Shown here: positions 10,549-19,816 of the stretch, in pieces
How positions within the stretch are numbered: the stretch's first letter is position 1
Layout of the letters: every line of letters begins with the position of its first letter
NCBI RefSeq assembly: GCF_014235785.1
Contig: NZ_CP060137.1
Location: 186,001 to 250,000 of the forward strand
Reading direction: 5' to 3'
From: Bacillus sp. PAMC26568
GTDB taxonomy: Bacteria; Bacillota; Bacilli; Bacillales; Bacillaceae
Length of the DNA: 64,000 bases
The notes under the pieces: model-generated
What the model saw: only the letters and a program-made list of their open reading frames with translations
Database searches by the model: none
Told to the model about the DNA's origin: nothing
Translations under genes and position numbers: made by a program

Positions 10549-11511
10549 TTGGAAAGAAGTTTATCAATGGAGCTAGTTCGCGTAACGGAGGCTGCAGCAC
10601 TTGCTTCTGCACGCTGGATGGGGAGAGGCAAAAAAGACGAAGCCGACGACGCTGCAACATCAGCGATGAGAGACGTATTTGATACAATTCCTATGAAGGG
10701 AACGGTTGTGATAGGCGAAGGCGAAATGGACGAAGCGCCAATGCTTTATATCGGAGAAAAGCTTGGGACAGGCTATGGGCCTCGTGTTGACGTAGCTGTT
10801 GACCCGCTCGAGGGTACAAACATCGTTGCTTCAGGAGGCTGGAATGCTTTGGCTGTTATAGCTATTGCCGACCATGGTAATCTTCTTAATGCGCCTGACA
10901 TGTACATGGACAAGATTGCTGTAGGGCCTGAAGCAGTAGGCTGCATTGATATAGATGCTCCCATCATCGATAACTTAAAAGCAGTTGCGAAAGCAAAAAA
11001 CAAAAACATTGAAGATGTTGTGGCAACGATCTTAAATCGCGAACGTCACGAGCATATCATTAAGGAGCTTCGCGAGGCAGGAGCACGCATTAAACTAATC
11101 AATGACGGTGATGTTGCCGGGGCTATTAATACAGCATTTGACCATACAGGTGTTGATATTCTATTTGGTTCTGGAGGAGCGCCTGAAGGAGTTCTTGCTG
11201 CTGTTGCACTTAAGTGTCTTGGAGGAGAAATTCAAGGCAAGCTGCTCCCGCAAAATGATGAAGAACGTGAAAGATGCGAAAAAATGGGTCTTGATGTAAA
11301 CAAAGTGCTTCGTATGGAAGATCTCGTCAAAGGAGAAGACGCTATTTTTGCAGCAACAGGCGTTACAGACGGAGAACTGCTGAAAGGTGTTCAGTTCAAG
11401 GCTTCAATCGGAACAACACAATCACTTGTTATGCGTGCAAAATCAGGCACGGTCCGTTTTATTGACGGAACGCACAGCTTAAGCAAAAAGCCAAATCTTG
11501 TAATGAAATGA
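10549..11511 (+). CDS. glpX: Fructose-1,6-bisphosphatase class II
   Basis: GlpX hydrolyses fructose-1,6-bisphosphate to fructose-6-phosphate in gluconeogenesis. The 320 residues are nearly identical to B. subtilis YwjI/GlpX, with metal-site motifs GEGEMDEAP (57-64) and DPLEGTN (85-91) and the GSGGAPEGV loop. The start is TTG at 10549, 10 bp after GGGGAGGA, which reproduces the conserved N terminus [10 protein letters not shown]. It follows murAB by 42 bp without a terminator, so it is probably cotranscribed. Pairing with fbaA and tal nearby makes this a central-carbon neighbourhood. Confidence 0.95.
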   Translation: MERSLSMELVRVTEAAALASARWMGRGKKDEADDAATSAMRDVFDTIPMKGTVVIGEGEMDEAPMLYIGEKLGTGYGPRVDVAVDPLEGTNIVASGGWNALAVIAIADHGNLLNAPDMYMDKIAVGPEAVGCIDIDAPIIDNLKAVAKAKNKNIEDVVATILNRERHEHIIKELREAGARIKLINDGDVAGAINTAFDHTGVDILFGSGGAPEGVLAAVALKCLGGEIQGKLLPQNDEERERCEKMGLDVNKVLRMEDLVKGEDAIFAATGVTDGELLKGVQFKASIGTTQSLVMRAKSGTVRFIDGTHSLSKKPNLVMK

Positions 11512-11518
11512 TAGAAGA

Positions 11519-11638
11519 AAATAAGCCGTTCACACAGCGTGTTTGCTTATTTAGTAATTCAAAGAACCTTGATCTATATTAAGTCAGGTCATTTATAGAA
11601 AAAAGCAGAGCGGCTTCGGCTGCTCGCTTCTTTTTTTA
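11519..11638 (+). terminator. glpX: Two hairpins ending glpX transcription
   Basis: A first weak stem pairs AAATAAGC (11519-11526) with GCTTATTT (11545-11552). The main terminator is GAGCGGC (11608-11614), a stable TTCG tetraloop, GCTGCTC (11619-11625), then TTCTTTTTTT. Confidence 0.85.
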
Positions 11639-11660
11639 AGTTGATTTAATAGGGGAAATC

Positions 11661-11884
11661 ATATATTTCAAAATCATTTCATTGCATGAAATATATTGAT
11701 TAAATTCATCAAATAAGGTAAAACTAAAGAGTGCTGCGTAAATGAAAGATTTTCTTTCACACTGCTTTTCCTACTTCAAGCTTATCTTCTTTTTCTTCTC
11801 TATATCTGATCCTTTAGCTTGTTTTTTTCACAAATATAGATGGAAGAACAACGTTTTTTATTATGTATAAAGTGTGGTGTTGAC
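11661..11884 (+). promoter_or_regulatory. rho: rho promoter region and leader
   Basis: A perfect inverted repeat, ATATATTTCA (11661-11670) and TGAAATATAT (11687-11696), abuts a possible promoter TTGATT (11696-11701), 17 bp, TAAAAC (11719-11724). The leader of about 150 bases is pyrimidine rich around 11740-11830 (many CTTTTC and TTCTTCT runs), a composition compatible with Rho autoregulation. No ORF is credible before the rho start. Confidence 0.4.
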
Positions 11885-13168
11885 ATGAGCGAGGTTTCAA
11901 TTTCCAATCTCGAACATATGAAATTAAAAGAATTATATGAACTTGCGCGTCATTATAAAATTTCATATTACAGTAAACTGACAAAAAAAGAATTGATCTT
12001 TGCCATTTTAAAAGCGAACGCTGAACAAGAGGACTTATTGTTCATGGAAGGCGTCCTTGAAATTATTCAATCTGAAGGATTTGGATTCTTAAGACCAATC
12101 AATTATTCTCCAAGCTCTGAAGACATTTATATCTCAGCTTCACAAATCCGCCGTTTTGATCTGAGAAATGGGGACAAGGTGTCTGGTAAAGTTCGTCCTC
12201 CAAAAGAAAACGAACGCTATTATGGATTGCTGCATGTAGAAGCAGTGAACGGGGATGACCCTGAATCTGCGAAAGAGCGAGTCCATTTCCCAGCCTTAAC
12301 ACCACTGTATCCGAATAGACAAATCATCCTTGAAACAAAACCTAATGATCTTTCAACACGTATCATGGATGTGATTGCACCTGTTGGATTTGGACAGCGC
12401 GGATTGATTGTAGCACCGCCTAAAGCTGGTAAAACCATGCTTTTAAAAGAAATCGCCAACAGTGTGACAACGAATCACCCTGAAGCGGAATTAATCGTCC
12501 TTCTGATTGACGAGCGTCCAGAGGAAGTAACGGATATTGAACGTTCAGTAGCAGGAGATGTTGTCAGCTCAACATTCGATGAAGTTCCAGAAAATCACAT
12601 AAAAGTGGCTGAGCTCGTACTTGAACGTGCCATGCGCCTTGTTGAGCATAAGAAAGACGTTATCATCCTGATGGACAGCATTACGCGTCTTGCGCGTGCT
12701 TATAACCTTGTTATTCCGCCAAGCGGCCGAACGCTATCAGGAGGGATCGATCCTGCAGCGTTTCACCGTCCGAAACGATTCTTCGGTGCAGCAAGAAACA
12801 TTGAAGAAGGCGGCAGCTTGACGATTCTTGCAACAGCTTTAGTAGATACAGGTTCACGTATGGACGATGTAATCTACGAAGAATTTAAAGGAACAGGCAA
12901 CATGGAGCTTCATCTTGACCGTTCTCTTGCTGAAAAACGCATTTTCCCAGCGATTGATATTCGCCGTTCTGGCACACGTAAGGAAGAATTGCTGATTCCT
13001 AGAGATCACCTTGAGAAGCTTTGGGCGATTCGCAAGTCGATGTCTGATACACCTGACTTTGCTGAAAAGTTCCTTAAAAAATTACGGAATTCAAAATCCA
13101 ATGAAGAATTCTTCAGCATTCTTGATGCCGAATGGAAGGCAGCGGGAGTTTCTGGAAAACGATTATAA
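11885..13168 (+). CDS. rho: Transcription termination factor Rho
   Basis: Hexameric RNA-dependent ATPase that ends transcription at Rho-dependent sites. With the ATG at 11885 the product has 427 residues, exactly the B. subtilis length: an N-terminal Rho_N helical domain (1-45), the cold-shock RNA-binding domain (52-120, GFGFLR), then the RecA-like motor with Walker A PPKAGKTM (178-185), [12 protein letters not shown], and the Q/R-loop region. An upstream ATG at 11840 in frame has no ribosome site, whereas GTGGTG precedes 11885. The classical 40-70 residue insertion seen in some Gram-positive Rho proteins is absent. Confidence 0.96.
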   Translation: MSEVSISNLEHMKLKELYELARHYKISYYSKLTKKELIFAILKANAEQEDLLFMEGVLEIIQSEGFGFLRPINYSPSSEDIYISASQIRRFDLRNGDKVSGKVRPPKENERYYGLLHVEAVNGDDPESAKERVHFPALTPLYPNRQIILETKPNDLSTRIMDVIAPVGFGQRGLIVAPPKAGKTMLLKEIANSVTTNHPEAELIVLLIDERPEEVTDIERSVAGDVVSSTFDEVPENHIKVAELVLERAMRLVEHKKDVIILMDSITRLARAYNLVIPPSGRTLSGGIDPAAFHRPKRFFGAARNIEEGGSLTILATALVDTGSRMDDVIYEEFKGTGNMELHLDRSLAEKRIFPAIDIRRSGTRKEELLIPRDHLEKLWAIRKSMSDTPDFAEKFLKKLRNSKSNEEFFSILDAEWKAAGVSGKRL

Positions 13169-13184
13169 ATTCCAGAACTAGATG

Positions 13185-13213
13185 TTGCAAAAAAATTGGA
13201 AGCTTGTTATAAT
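13185..13213 (+). promoter_or_regulatory. rpmE: rpmE promoter
   Basis: TTGCAA (13185-13190), 17 bp, TATAAT (13208-13213), sigma-A type, in the 133-bp rho-rpmE spacer. Confidence 0.8.
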
Positions 13214-13226
13214 TTTTTTATGTGCT

Positions 13227-13251
13227 TTTCCGGAAGTCAATCTTCTGGAAA
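13227..13251 (+). promoter_or_regulatory. rpmE: 5' leader hairpin of rpmE
   Basis: TTTCCGGAAG and CTTCTGGAAA form a 10-bp stem (one G-T pair) with a TCAAT loop, close to the transcript 5' end. There is no T tract, so it is not a terminator. Leader elements for L31 autoregulation have been described in Firmicutes; this is a candidate. Confidence 0.45.
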
Positions 13252-13301
13252 TGATAACTCTGTTTCGACAAACGATTCAGGGCGGAAGGAGATGAAACGG
13301 A

Positions 13302-13502
13302 ATGAAAGCAGCTATACATCCTAACTACAAAAAAGTTATGGTTAAATGTGCTTGTGGAAATGAATTTGAAACTGGTTCTGTAAAAGACGAGGTGCGCATC
13401 GAGGTTTGTTCTGAGTGCCATCCATTCTACACAGGACGTCAAAAATTCGCTTCTGCTGACGGTCGTGTTGATCGCTTCAACAAAAAATACGGTCTTAAAT
13501 AA
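13302..13502 (+). CDS. rpmE: Ribosomal protein bL31, zinc-binding type
   Basis: A 66-residue large-subunit protein. It has the zinc ribbon form: Cys16 and Cys18 in VKCACGNEF, then Cys36 and Cys39 in VCSECHPFY, which marks the RpmE (zinc-replete) type and not the cysteine-free YtiA-type paralogue. The RNA-binding end [11 protein letters not shown] is conserved. The ATG follows GAAGGAG. A strong own promoter and terminator make it a single-gene unit between rho and tdk, as in B. subtilis. Confidence 0.97.
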   Translation: MKAAIHPNYKKVMVKCACGNEFETGSVKDEVRIEVCSECHPFYTGRQKFASADGRVDRFNKKYGLK

Positions 13503-13517
13503 TTATAGATTCAAGGA

Positions 13518-13551
13518 AACAGGCAAGATATCTGTCTTGCCTGTTTTTTTA
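13518..13551 (+). terminator. rpmE: rpmE terminator
   Basis: AACAGGCAAGA and TCTTGCCTGTT form an 11-bp stem followed by a T run. Confidence 0.92.
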
Positions 13552-13721
13552 CGCCAATTCGCGCTAAATAATGGAAAATACAGCCATAATAAGAGTGGAA
13601 CGAACACTTTTACATATGGAATGACACGATACTGCATAAACTAGTACGGTTTATTTTACGACGTCAAAAAGGGCGCTCAACCATAGAAATAATCTAGACA
13701 TTGAAGGGAGAGGCCGTTTTC

Positions 13722-14342
13722 ATGTATGTAATGAAACAGAGCGGGTGGCTTGAAGTCATCTGCGGAAGCATGTTCTCTGGCAAATCAGAAGAGTTAATCA
13801 GACGAGTGCGCCGTGCACAATTTGCTAAACAAGAAGTCAAGGTGTTTAAACCTGCCATTGATAATCGGTACAGCGATGAAGAGGTTGTTTCACATAATGG
13901 AACTGCGATGATCAGTCATGCCGTTGCCTCTTCAAGTGATCTTTTTAAATACATTACACCAGAAACTGACGTCATCGCAGTTGATGAGGTTCAATTTTTT
14001 GATGAAGATATAGTGGACGTCATAACAACACTTGCAAATCAAGGCTACCGTGTTATTGCTGCAGGTCTTGATCAAGATTTCAGAGGGGAACCATTCAGCA
14101 CTGTGCCGGCATTAATGGCTGTTGCTGAGCTAGTGACGAAACTTCAGGCTGTCTGCTCTGTATGCGGATCACCTGCAAGCCGGACACAAAGGCTGATTAA
14201 TGGCAAACCAGCTTCCTATAATGACCCGATCATTCTGGTCGGAGCATCTGAGTCATACGAGCCTAGATGCCGCCATCATCATGAGGTCCCGGAAAAGCCT
14301 GCAAAAACAGTACTGAATGAGCAGGAAACACCTAACATATAA
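13722..14342 (+). CDS. tdk: Thymidine kinase
   Basis: Phosphorylates thymidine to dTMP with ATP in pyrimidine salvage. The 206-residue type II enzyme has the P-loop GSMFSGKS (15-22), the DEVQFFD metal-binding motif, and the zinc ribbon made by CSVCG and the CRHHHE end. Two in-frame codons upstream extend the frame to 13701, but the ATG at 13722 follows GAAGGGAGAGG and gives the family start [13 protein letters not shown]-terminal tail of about 15 residues exceeds B. subtilis Tdk. The 170 bp before the gene hold no firm promoter. Confidence 0.96.
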   Translation: MYVMKQSGWLEVICGSMFSGKSEELIRRVRRAQFAKQEVKVFKPAIDNRYSDEEVVSHNGTAMISHAVASSSDLFKYITPETDVIAVDEVQFFDEDIVDVITTLANQGYRVIAAGLDQDFRGEPFSTVPALMAVAELVTKLQAVCSVCGSPASRTQRLINGKPASYNDPIILVGASESYEPRCRHHHEVPEKPAKTVLNEQETPNI

Positions 14343-14352
14343 GTGATACAAG

Positions 14353-14385
14353 AGCTGCCGGCAATCTTTCGGACAGCTTTTTTTA
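14353..14385 (+). terminator. tdk: tdk terminator
   Basis: AGCTGCCG pairs with CGGACAGCT around a bulged base, followed by TTTTTTTA. Confidence 0.75.
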
Positions 14386-14429
14386 TATTTCATGCTAAAA
14401 AGGGCACCTTATAAGTGGAGGTGTTCATA

Positions 14430-14840
14430 ATGAAAGCAGGATGGATCATCGTTTTTATTCTTCTATTGGGAGGCTGTGCCAACCCAAGCAAGCAGTCTGA
14501 AATTCAGCCTGAGTCTCATAAAGGCAGTGAGCTGAAACAAACAGGAGAAGGTGTATCAAATGAACGCGGAACAACGGAGCAGAACCCCAATTTTTTAAAT
14601 CTGTCAAAAAACCGTGAGCAAAACGAAGATGAAATGGATAAGCTTCAAGAAGCGATCCGGAATGACAAGTCCCTTAAAATCGACAACGTCACGATGAATG
14701 GAAATACAATTTGGGTGGATGTAGCATCTGATAAAGAACTCACACAGGATGAAAAACAAAAGAAGCAGGCAGAGCTTCAAACAAAAATGCAGAATATCAT
14801 TCCGCGCTATGATATTAAAGTGAATCTTGATTCAAAATAA
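14430..14840 (+). CDS. Putative lipoprotein of unknown function
   Basis: A 136-residue exported lipoprotein candidate. A short positive start (MKAGW) is followed by a hydrophobic stretch and the lipobox LLGGC, with Cys16 as the probable lipid-modified residue. The rest is hydrophilic: a low-complexity linker, then a possible small domain with VTMNGNTIWVDVASDKELTQ and a helical KQKKQAELQTKMQ segment. I do not recognise a family; the small alpha/beta end is reminiscent of sporulation-type lipoprotein domains, but this is weak. The ATG follows GTGGAGGTG. It sits between tdk and racA, alone between terminators. Confidence 0.7.
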   Translation: MKAGWIIVFILLLGGCANPSKQSEIQPESHKGSELKQTGEGVSNERGTTEQNPNFLNLSKNREQNEDEMDKLQEAIRNDKSLKIDNVTMNGNTIWVDVASDKELTQDEKQKKQAELQTKMQNIIPRYDIKVNLDSK

Positions 14841-14869
14841 AAAACTCGTTTCTGAGTAAACGAGTTTTT
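14841..14869. terminator. Bidirectional terminator between the lipoprotein gene and racA
   Basis: AAAACTCGTTT and AAACGAGTTTT with a CTGAGT loop; A and T runs on both sides allow use from either strand. Confidence 0.85.
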
Positions 14870-14876
14870 GCTTCGG

Positions 14877-15395
14877 CTAAAAGCTGAAAATGGAGCTGAT
14901 CAGATTTCTGCGTTTTTGCTTTTTAGGAATGGAGCTATGGTCAAAAACAAGCGCCTGCTCTTTTGGATGCTTTTCTTTTTGCTTCTCTAAACTTTCAATT
15001 TTAGATTCTAGTTCAGCAATGCGGCCGTTTAGTTCCTCAATCTCTCTGCGATGCTGCAGAAGCTGGTAAGAAACAACCCCATCCGCTTTGCTGTTCACCT
15101 TTTGATCAAGCTCCGCTAGTTTTTGCAGAATCTCTTGAAATGCTGGAATTTTTTCTTGAGCATCCGCTTTAACCAGTCCTTTTCTTGCTGGCTTCTTTTC
15201 AGCGACCTTCACTTCCTGAAACAAAATGCCTTGATTTAATTGTTCTTTTATATCTCTGAGGGTGCTGATATCTTCATCCGTAAACAAATAATGGCCGAGT
15301 TCATTGCGTTCCATCTGCAAATTCAGCTGCTTCACCCAGCGCTGTACGGTTTTGGGCGAAACACCTAATAACTTTGCGACTTCGCTTGTATTCAT
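14877..15395 (-). CDS. racA: Chromosome-anchoring protein RacA
   Basis: RacA binds DNA near the origin and ties it to the cell pole through DivIVA when sporulating cells form the axial filament. The 172-residue product has an N-terminal MerR-like helix-turn-helix (MNTSEVAKLLGVSPKTVQRWVKQ, here cited in part: EVAKLLGVSPKTVQRWVKQ), the conserved ERNELGHY, then a coiled coil at about 85-145 and a basic C terminus ending in an aromatic Phe. The start ATG follows AAGGGGGA on the minus strand. Neighbouring ywkD and prfA match the B. subtilis order, although maeA and ywkB are absent here. Confidence 0.9.
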   Translation of the reverse strand: MNTSEVAKLLGVSPKTVQRWVKQLNLQMERNELGHYLFTDEDISTLRDIKEQLNQGILFQEVKVAEKKPARKGLVKADAQEKIPAFQEILQKLAELDQKVNSKADGVVSYQLLQHRREIEELNGRIAELESKIESLEKQKEKHPKEQALVFDHSSIPKKQKRRNLISSIFSF

Positions 15396-15502
15396 CTAAA
15401 ATCCCCCTTGATACATGAATAAGCTACCTTTTCGATAAAGGAGATACGGTTCCCTTCTGCATAGACAAAAGAAGAATGAATTCGGCAAAGAAAGTGCGGA
15501 TT

Positions 15503-15916
15503 TTACGAATTGTGACCCGTTTTTTCGACGTCAACCTCATAAAGCTCAAGCGGCAATCCATCAGGGTCCTGAAAAAAAGTAAAGCGTCTGTTTGTAAAGG
15601 GATCAATTCGGATTTCTTCTGTTCCGATCCCGTGACTATTTAAGTGTTTGACTGCTTCTGCGATGTCTTCAACTGAAAATGCAAGGTGTCTTAGGCCTGC
15701 TGCTTCAGGCCGGGTTGGACGTTCTGGAGGAGATGTAAAAGAAAAAAGCTCAATTTGAATATGATCTCCAACAGCCAAGTCCAGTTTATAAGAATCCCGT
15801 TCCGCCCGGTAAAATTCATGGATGACTTCAAAGCCAAGCTTATTTACATAAAAGTCTTTTGAGACAGCATAATCTGTACAAATAATGGCAACATGATGAA
15901 CATGATTGATTTTCAT
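15503..15916 (-). CDS. ywkD: VOC (glyoxalase-fold) family protein YwkD
   Basis: A 137-residue single-domain vicinal oxygen chelate protein, probably a dimeric metal-dependent lyase or isomerase; the substrate is unknown. Two beta-alpha-beta-beta-beta modules are visible: [17 protein letters not shown] with FEVIHEFYR, and [15 protein letters not shown] ending in [13 protein letters not shown]. His8, a mid-sequence Glu (in IQIELF), His in the second module and the late Glu are the expected metal ligands. The frame opens at 15943, but the ATG at 15916 follows AGGCAGG and matches the family N terminus. It diverges from prfA, 97 bp apart. Confidence 0.85.
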   Translation of the reverse strand: MKINHVHHVAIICTDYAVSKDFYVNKLGFEVIHEFYRAERDSYKLDLAVGDHIQIELFSFTSPPERPTRPEAAGLRHLAFSVEDIAEAVKHLNSHGIGTEEIRIDPFTNRRFTFFQDPDGLPLELYEVDVEKTGHNS

Positions 15917-15950
15917 AATTTCCTGCCTTTCTTTCTGGCTCAATTTGCTT

Positions 15951-15979
15951 TTGACGCTTAGAGTAACCTATACTATAAT
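15951..15979 (+). promoter_or_regulatory. prfA: prfA promoter
   Basis: TTGACG (15951-15956), 17 bp, TATAAT (15974-15979), near-consensus sigma-A. Confidence 0.88.
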
Positions 15980-16013
15980 TATAACGTTATGGACGAAAAT
16001 TGAGGTGAATAAC

Positions 16014-17084
16014 GTGTTAGATCGCTTACAATCAGTGGAAGACCGCTATGAAAAATTAAATGGGCTTTTAATGGATCCTGATATTATCAACGATTCTAAA
16101 AAGCTTCGTGAATATTCAAAAGAACAATCTGATCTGCAAGAAACAGTTGAAGTATATCGTGAATATAAATCTGTCAAAGAACAGATTAATGATGCTAAAG
16201 TAATGCTTGATGACAAGCTTGATGCAGACATGCGCGACATGGTCAAAGAAGAGCTTTCAGAGCTTCAGGCCCAGGAAAAAGCGCTTGCTGAGCGTTTGAA
16301 GATCCTTCTAGTTCCAAAAGACCCGAATGACGATAAAAACGTTATTATGGAGATCCGCGGAGCAGCGGGCGGAGATGAAGCAGCATTATTTGCTGGCGAC
16401 CTGTACCGCATGTACAGCCGATTCGCTGAAGCACAAGGCTGGAAAACGGAAGTGATGGAAGCAAACTCAACAGGTGTCGGCGGCTACAAAGAGATCATTT
16501 TCATGATTAACGGAAGAGGCGCATTCTCCAAATTGAAATACGAAAATGGAGCACACCGTGTACAGCGCGTTCCTGAAACAGAATCAGGCGGAAGAATTCA
16601 TACATCAACAGCAACTGTCGCCTGCTTGCCTGAAGCAGAAGAAGTTGAAATCGAAATTCATGAAAAAGACATCCGTGTCGATACATTTACATCAAGCGGA
16701 CCGGGCGGACAAAGTGTTAACACGACTATGTCAGCAGTGCGCTTAACGCATCTTCCAACTGGAACAGTAGTATCATGTCAGGATGAAAAATCCCAAATCA
16801 AAAACAAAGAAAAAGCAATGAAAGTATTGCGCGCACGCGTTTATGATAAATTTCAGCGAGAAGCACAAGCTGAATATGATCAAACAAGAAAACTTGCTGT
16901 CGGTACTGGTGACCGTTCAGAACGGATCCGCACGTATAACTTCCCGCAAAATCGTGTAACAGACCACCGCATTGGCCTTACGATCCAAAAGCTCGATCAG
17001 ATCTTACAAGGAAAGCTTGATGAGTTCGTTGATGCTCTAATCGTAGAAGATCAATCGAGCAGACTTGATCAGGCAGGACAGTAA
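16014..17084 (+). CDS. prfA: Peptide chain release factor 1
   Basis: RF1 recognises UAA and UAG stop codons and triggers peptide release. Using the GTG at 16014, which follows TGAGGTG, the product has 356 residues, identical in length to B. subtilis PrfA. The stop-codon-reading P-x-T motif is PET at 187-189, and the catalytic GGQ is at 231-233 in [11 protein letters not shown], the glutamine that PrmC methylates. The longer frame starting at 15906 overlaps ywkD and the promoter and is not used. prmC starts 2 bp after the stop, so enzyme and substrate are made together. Confidence 0.97.
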   Translation: MLDRLQSVEDRYEKLNGLLMDPDIINDSKKLREYSKEQSDLQETVEVYREYKSVKEQINDAKVMLDDKLDADMRDMVKEELSELQAQEKALAERLKILLVPKDPNDDKNVIMEIRGAAGGDEAALFAGDLYRMYSRFAEAQGWKTEVMEANSTGVGGYKEIIFMINGRGAFSKLKYENGAHRVQRVPETESGGRIHTSTATVACLPEAEEVEIEIHEKDIRVDTFTSSGPGGQSVNTTMSAVRLTHLPTGTVVSCQDEKSQIKNKEKAMKVLRARVYDKFQREAQAEYDQTRKLAVGTGDRSERIRTYNFPQNRVTDHRIGLTIQKLDQILQGKLDEFVDALIVEDQSSRLDQAGQ

Positions 17085-17086
17085 CC

Positions 17087-17956
17087 GTGATTATGGTCTA
17101 TGAAGCCCTGAAGCGGGCTTCTTCTTTTTTGGCAGAGGCAGAACGAGATCACAATGCGGGAGAACTTCTTCTTCGCCACCACTTAAACATGAGCCGAGCT
17201 GAGATGCTGGCAAATCTGAGAACAGAACTTCCTGCTGGAACCTGGGAAAGCTTCAAAGCAGATGTAAACCGGCATGCAGACGGAGTTCCTGTTCAGCATA
17301 TGATCGGAACCGAAGAATTTTACGGCCGTTCGTTTATAGTCAATAAAGAAGTTCTCATTCCGCGTCCCGAAACAGAGGAACTTGTTGAAGGCATTTTGAT
17401 AAAGGCAAAAAGCTTATTCAGCGGATACACTGAAGTGGAAGCAGCTGATATTGGGACAGGCAGCGGTGCCATCGCGATTTCACTTGCTCTGGAGAATTCC
17501 GTTTTTAAGGTGAGTGCGATCGATATTGCACAGGAATCACTAGATGTTGCGGAGTTAAACGCTAAAAATCTTGGAGCGGACATTCAGTTCTTGCATGGAG
17601 ATTTGCTAATGCCAATTCTAAGCAGCGGCAAAAAGCTGGATGTTGTCGTTTCTAATCCGCCTTACATTCCAAATGCCGATATTTTGGAGCTGTCTCCAGT
17701 TGTGAAGGATCATGAACCGCTCCGCGCACTCGCTGGAGGAGAAGACGGACTGGATTTCTACCGCAGACTTGCCGAGGAAATTCCTCTCGTCATCAAAGAA
17801 CGTGCCCTTATTGCATTTGAAGTTGGAGCCGGACAAGGTGAAGATGTGAAAGCTCTTCTATTGGAAAAACTTCCTCATGCAGATGCAGAAGTAAAATACG
17901 ATATAAATGGCAAAGATCGCATGGTATTTGCTGTTGTGGATGAAACGTCTCAGTAA
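17087..17956 (+). CDS. prmC: Release factor glutamine methyltransferase PrmC
   Basis: Methylates the GGQ glutamine of release factors using S-adenosylmethionine. The 289 residues comprise an N-terminal helical substrate domain and a Rossmann-type methyltransferase domain with the SAM motif DIGTGSG (121-127), acidic Asp146 after strand 2, and the glutamine-binding NPPY at 190-193. IPRPETE at 91-97 is another PrmC signature. The start is GTG at 17087 (ATG two codons later is possible). It is translationally close-coupled to prfA. The last codons form one arm of its terminator. Confidence 0.95.
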   Translation: MIMVYEALKRASSFLAEAERDHNAGELLLRHHLNMSRAEMLANLRTELPAGTWESFKADVNRHADGVPVQHMIGTEEFYGRSFIVNKEVLIPRPETEELVEGILIKAKSLFSGYTEVEAADIGTGSGAIAISLALENSVFKVSAIDIAQESLDVAELNAKNLGADIQFLHGDLLMPILSSGKKLDVVVSNPPYIPNADILELSPVVKDHEPLRALAGGEDGLDFYRRLAEEIPLVIKERALIAFEVGAGQGEDVKALLLEKLPHADAEVKYDINGKDRMVFAVVDETSQ

Positions 17957-17970
17957 TGAGGCGTTTTTAT
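17944..17970 (+). terminator. prmC: prfA-prmC terminator overlapping the stop codon
   Basis: AACGTCTCA (17944-17952), loop GTAA, TGAGGCGTT (17957-17965) with one G-T pair, then TTTTATTTG. Confidence 0.82.
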
Positions 17971-18944
17971 TTGTTTGGAGAGGTGAGGTAGTATTTGCGG
18001 TGGCGGTAGGAACCGGAGTGGTTAAGGTTTAGTTTTTTCAACAGCTTTGTTGCAGATGACGAGGATGTGATGTTTAGAAAGTTTCGTAATTCCTGATTGG
18101 TGATGGTAGCTGAAATCAATAGACAATAATCATCTAAAGCTGCTATGTGAGCATCTTTACTAATTAATTTGCATCCTGAACAACACCAGTTTCCGTTTTT
18201 TGACCTTAGCATGGGAAGTCTTTTACATTTAGGACACTGAACCCCTTTTATTATATCTTTCTTCTCCAATTGAAAATGAGACAGCTCTGGATCAGAAGGG
18301 GAGTGCAGTTTTAATAATAGACGTGAAATTTTATTTATTTCCCTTGTTGTTATGACATCGTCCCGTTCTCGCCGGTTTATGATTTCAATTTTATTTTGCA
18401 GCTGAGAAGCATGTATGACCTTTTTGGATACTGCATCAGAATTAGCTGGAATTGATTTAAGAAGGGTTTTGGGATTGCTTATTAAAATTAATGAATAAAC
18501 GGGAAGTGGAGGGAAATGATTAGAGGCTATCCAGTGCTGCAGCAGATTTTGCTGTCGTTTTACTTGCATGATAGGATCCGGAAATGCTTCTTCTTTACCA
18601 TTCAAAATTCTAATCAGCTGATTAAACGTTTGATCAAAGCATAATGTTCCGCTCATATTTTTAATCTCAAGTATTAGCAGGTATTTCTTTGTCAGTAATA
18701 AGATATCTATTTGAAAATACTCAGTATTACTGTGTTGTAGTCTAATATCATGAAATATATATAACTCTTTCTCATCCAATGAATTTAAATAATAGTCAAT
18801 TGATTTTTCGCCTCGGTATCCAGCTCGAACTTTAGCATATTCTTCTTCTAATTTATTTCTTTTTGGATTGTTTAAAGCCAATCTTCTAAGCAGTGCTTCA
18901 AGCTTCATTAATTTAATTGGTATATGACGTTCCTTTTTAATCAA
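17967..18944 (-). CDS. NERD-domain protein with C-terminal zinc ribbon
   Basis: A 325-residue protein with a nuclease-related NERD domain at about 42-165: GYRGEKSIDYYL, then FQIDILLL followed by LILEIKN, the Asp...Glu-x-Lys pattern of PD-(D/E)XK nucleases. A zinc ribbon follows (CPKCK and CCSGC, about 238-260), then a helical C terminus. NERD proteins are thought to process DNA or RNA, but functions are mostly unknown. The TTG start at 18944 follows AAAGGAG. The gene is AT rich, transcribed against the operon, separates prmC from spoIIR where B. subtilis has none, and borders a large repeat region, so it looks inserted. It ends against the prmC terminator. Confidence 0.82.
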   Translation of the reverse strand: MIKKERHIPIKLMKLEALLRRLALNNPKRNKLEEEYAKVRAGYRGEKSIDYYLNSLDEKELYIFHDIRLQHSNTEYFQIDILLLTKKYLLILEIKNMSGTLCFDQTFNQLIRILNGKEEAFPDPIMQVKRQQNLLQHWIASNHFPPLPVYSLILISNPKTLLKSIPANSDAVSKKVIHASQLQNKIEIINRRERDDVITTREINKISRLLLKLHSPSDPELSHFQLEKKDIIKGVQCPKCKRLPMLRSKNGNWCCSGCKLISKDAHIAALDDYCLLISATITNQELRNFLNITSSSSATKLLKKLNLNHSGSYRHRKYYLTSPNK

Positions 18945-19106
18945 TAGAGTGCTCCTTTTTACTTAGTCTATTTTTTATTTCGGCAGCAATGGTTCGAATC
19001 CTGCTTCTTCTGCAAGATAGGATTTTCAAGATAGAAAATTCTATTTTCTATAGGTAAAGCATTAAAACTATGTACAATGGCCTTGGAAAATGGATTTTTC
19101 AGCTGT

Positions 19107-19755
19107 CATTTATCATTTTATCTTTGTCCAATTCTTAATTAATCGAAAAAAATTCAGCTGAAATTGAGCTCCATGGCGAAGTACATGGCGGCCACGAAAC
19201 ACTTGTCCAACACGCCGATATCGTCATTCAACAAGCCGAAACAATCATTCAACGCGTCACCCCTATTTTAAACGGAAAAACGATAGAAAAATGCCTATTT
19301 CTAATTGCCTTTGTCCATTTTATCTTTGTGTATCGATCGACCAACCGGAAAATGCAGCTAAAATTGAGCACCATCCACGATCAAAGGCAGCCAACGGGCA
19401 GGAATAGAAATTCAATGAGCCGAAACATACTTCCAACGCGCCGATATCATGTTTCAACAAGCCGAAACAAGCATTCAACGCGCCACCCCGTATTTTGAAC
19501 GGGAAAAACGATAGAAAAATGTCTATTTCTAATTGCCTTTGTCCATTTTGTCTTTGGGCATCGAACATTCAACTGGAAATGCAGTTATAATTGAGCGCCA
19601 ACCGTGATCCAACACGTCCAACGTGCCGAAATACAGATTCTATGAACCGAAACACACGTCCAACGCGCCGATATCGTGATTCAACAAGCCGAAAAAGGCA
19701 ATCAACGCGCCACCCTGCATTTCACCAGCAATAACAATAAAAATAGATTGCTAGA
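19107..19755. repeat. Three higher-order repeats of about 227 bp built from 21-bp units
   Basis: Copies begin near 19107, 19309 and 19537; from CTTTGTCCATTTT to CTATTTCTAATTGC the second and third are 228 bp apart. Inside each, CAA-led words (CAACGCGCCGATATC, CAACAAGCCGAAACA) fall at 19208/19229/19250, at 19392/19413/19434/19455/19476 and at 19619/19640/19661/19682/19703, all exactly 21 bp apart. Copies 1 and 2 end with a TAGAAA...TTTCTA inverted repeat. The rest of the 872-bp spacer (18945-19816) has another TAGAAAA...TTTTCTA hairpin at about 19034-19052. No gene, tRNA or transposase was seen. Confidence 0.85.
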
Positions 19756-19816
19756 AACTAGTTTAAGAAACAAAATCCCTGTCCATACTGATTCCTAGAA
19801 GGGGATGGTGAGGGAT

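Noticed and set aside
19107..19755. CRISPR array
   Set aside because: Units are diverged and contiguous with no unique spacers between identical repeats, and no cas genes are present.
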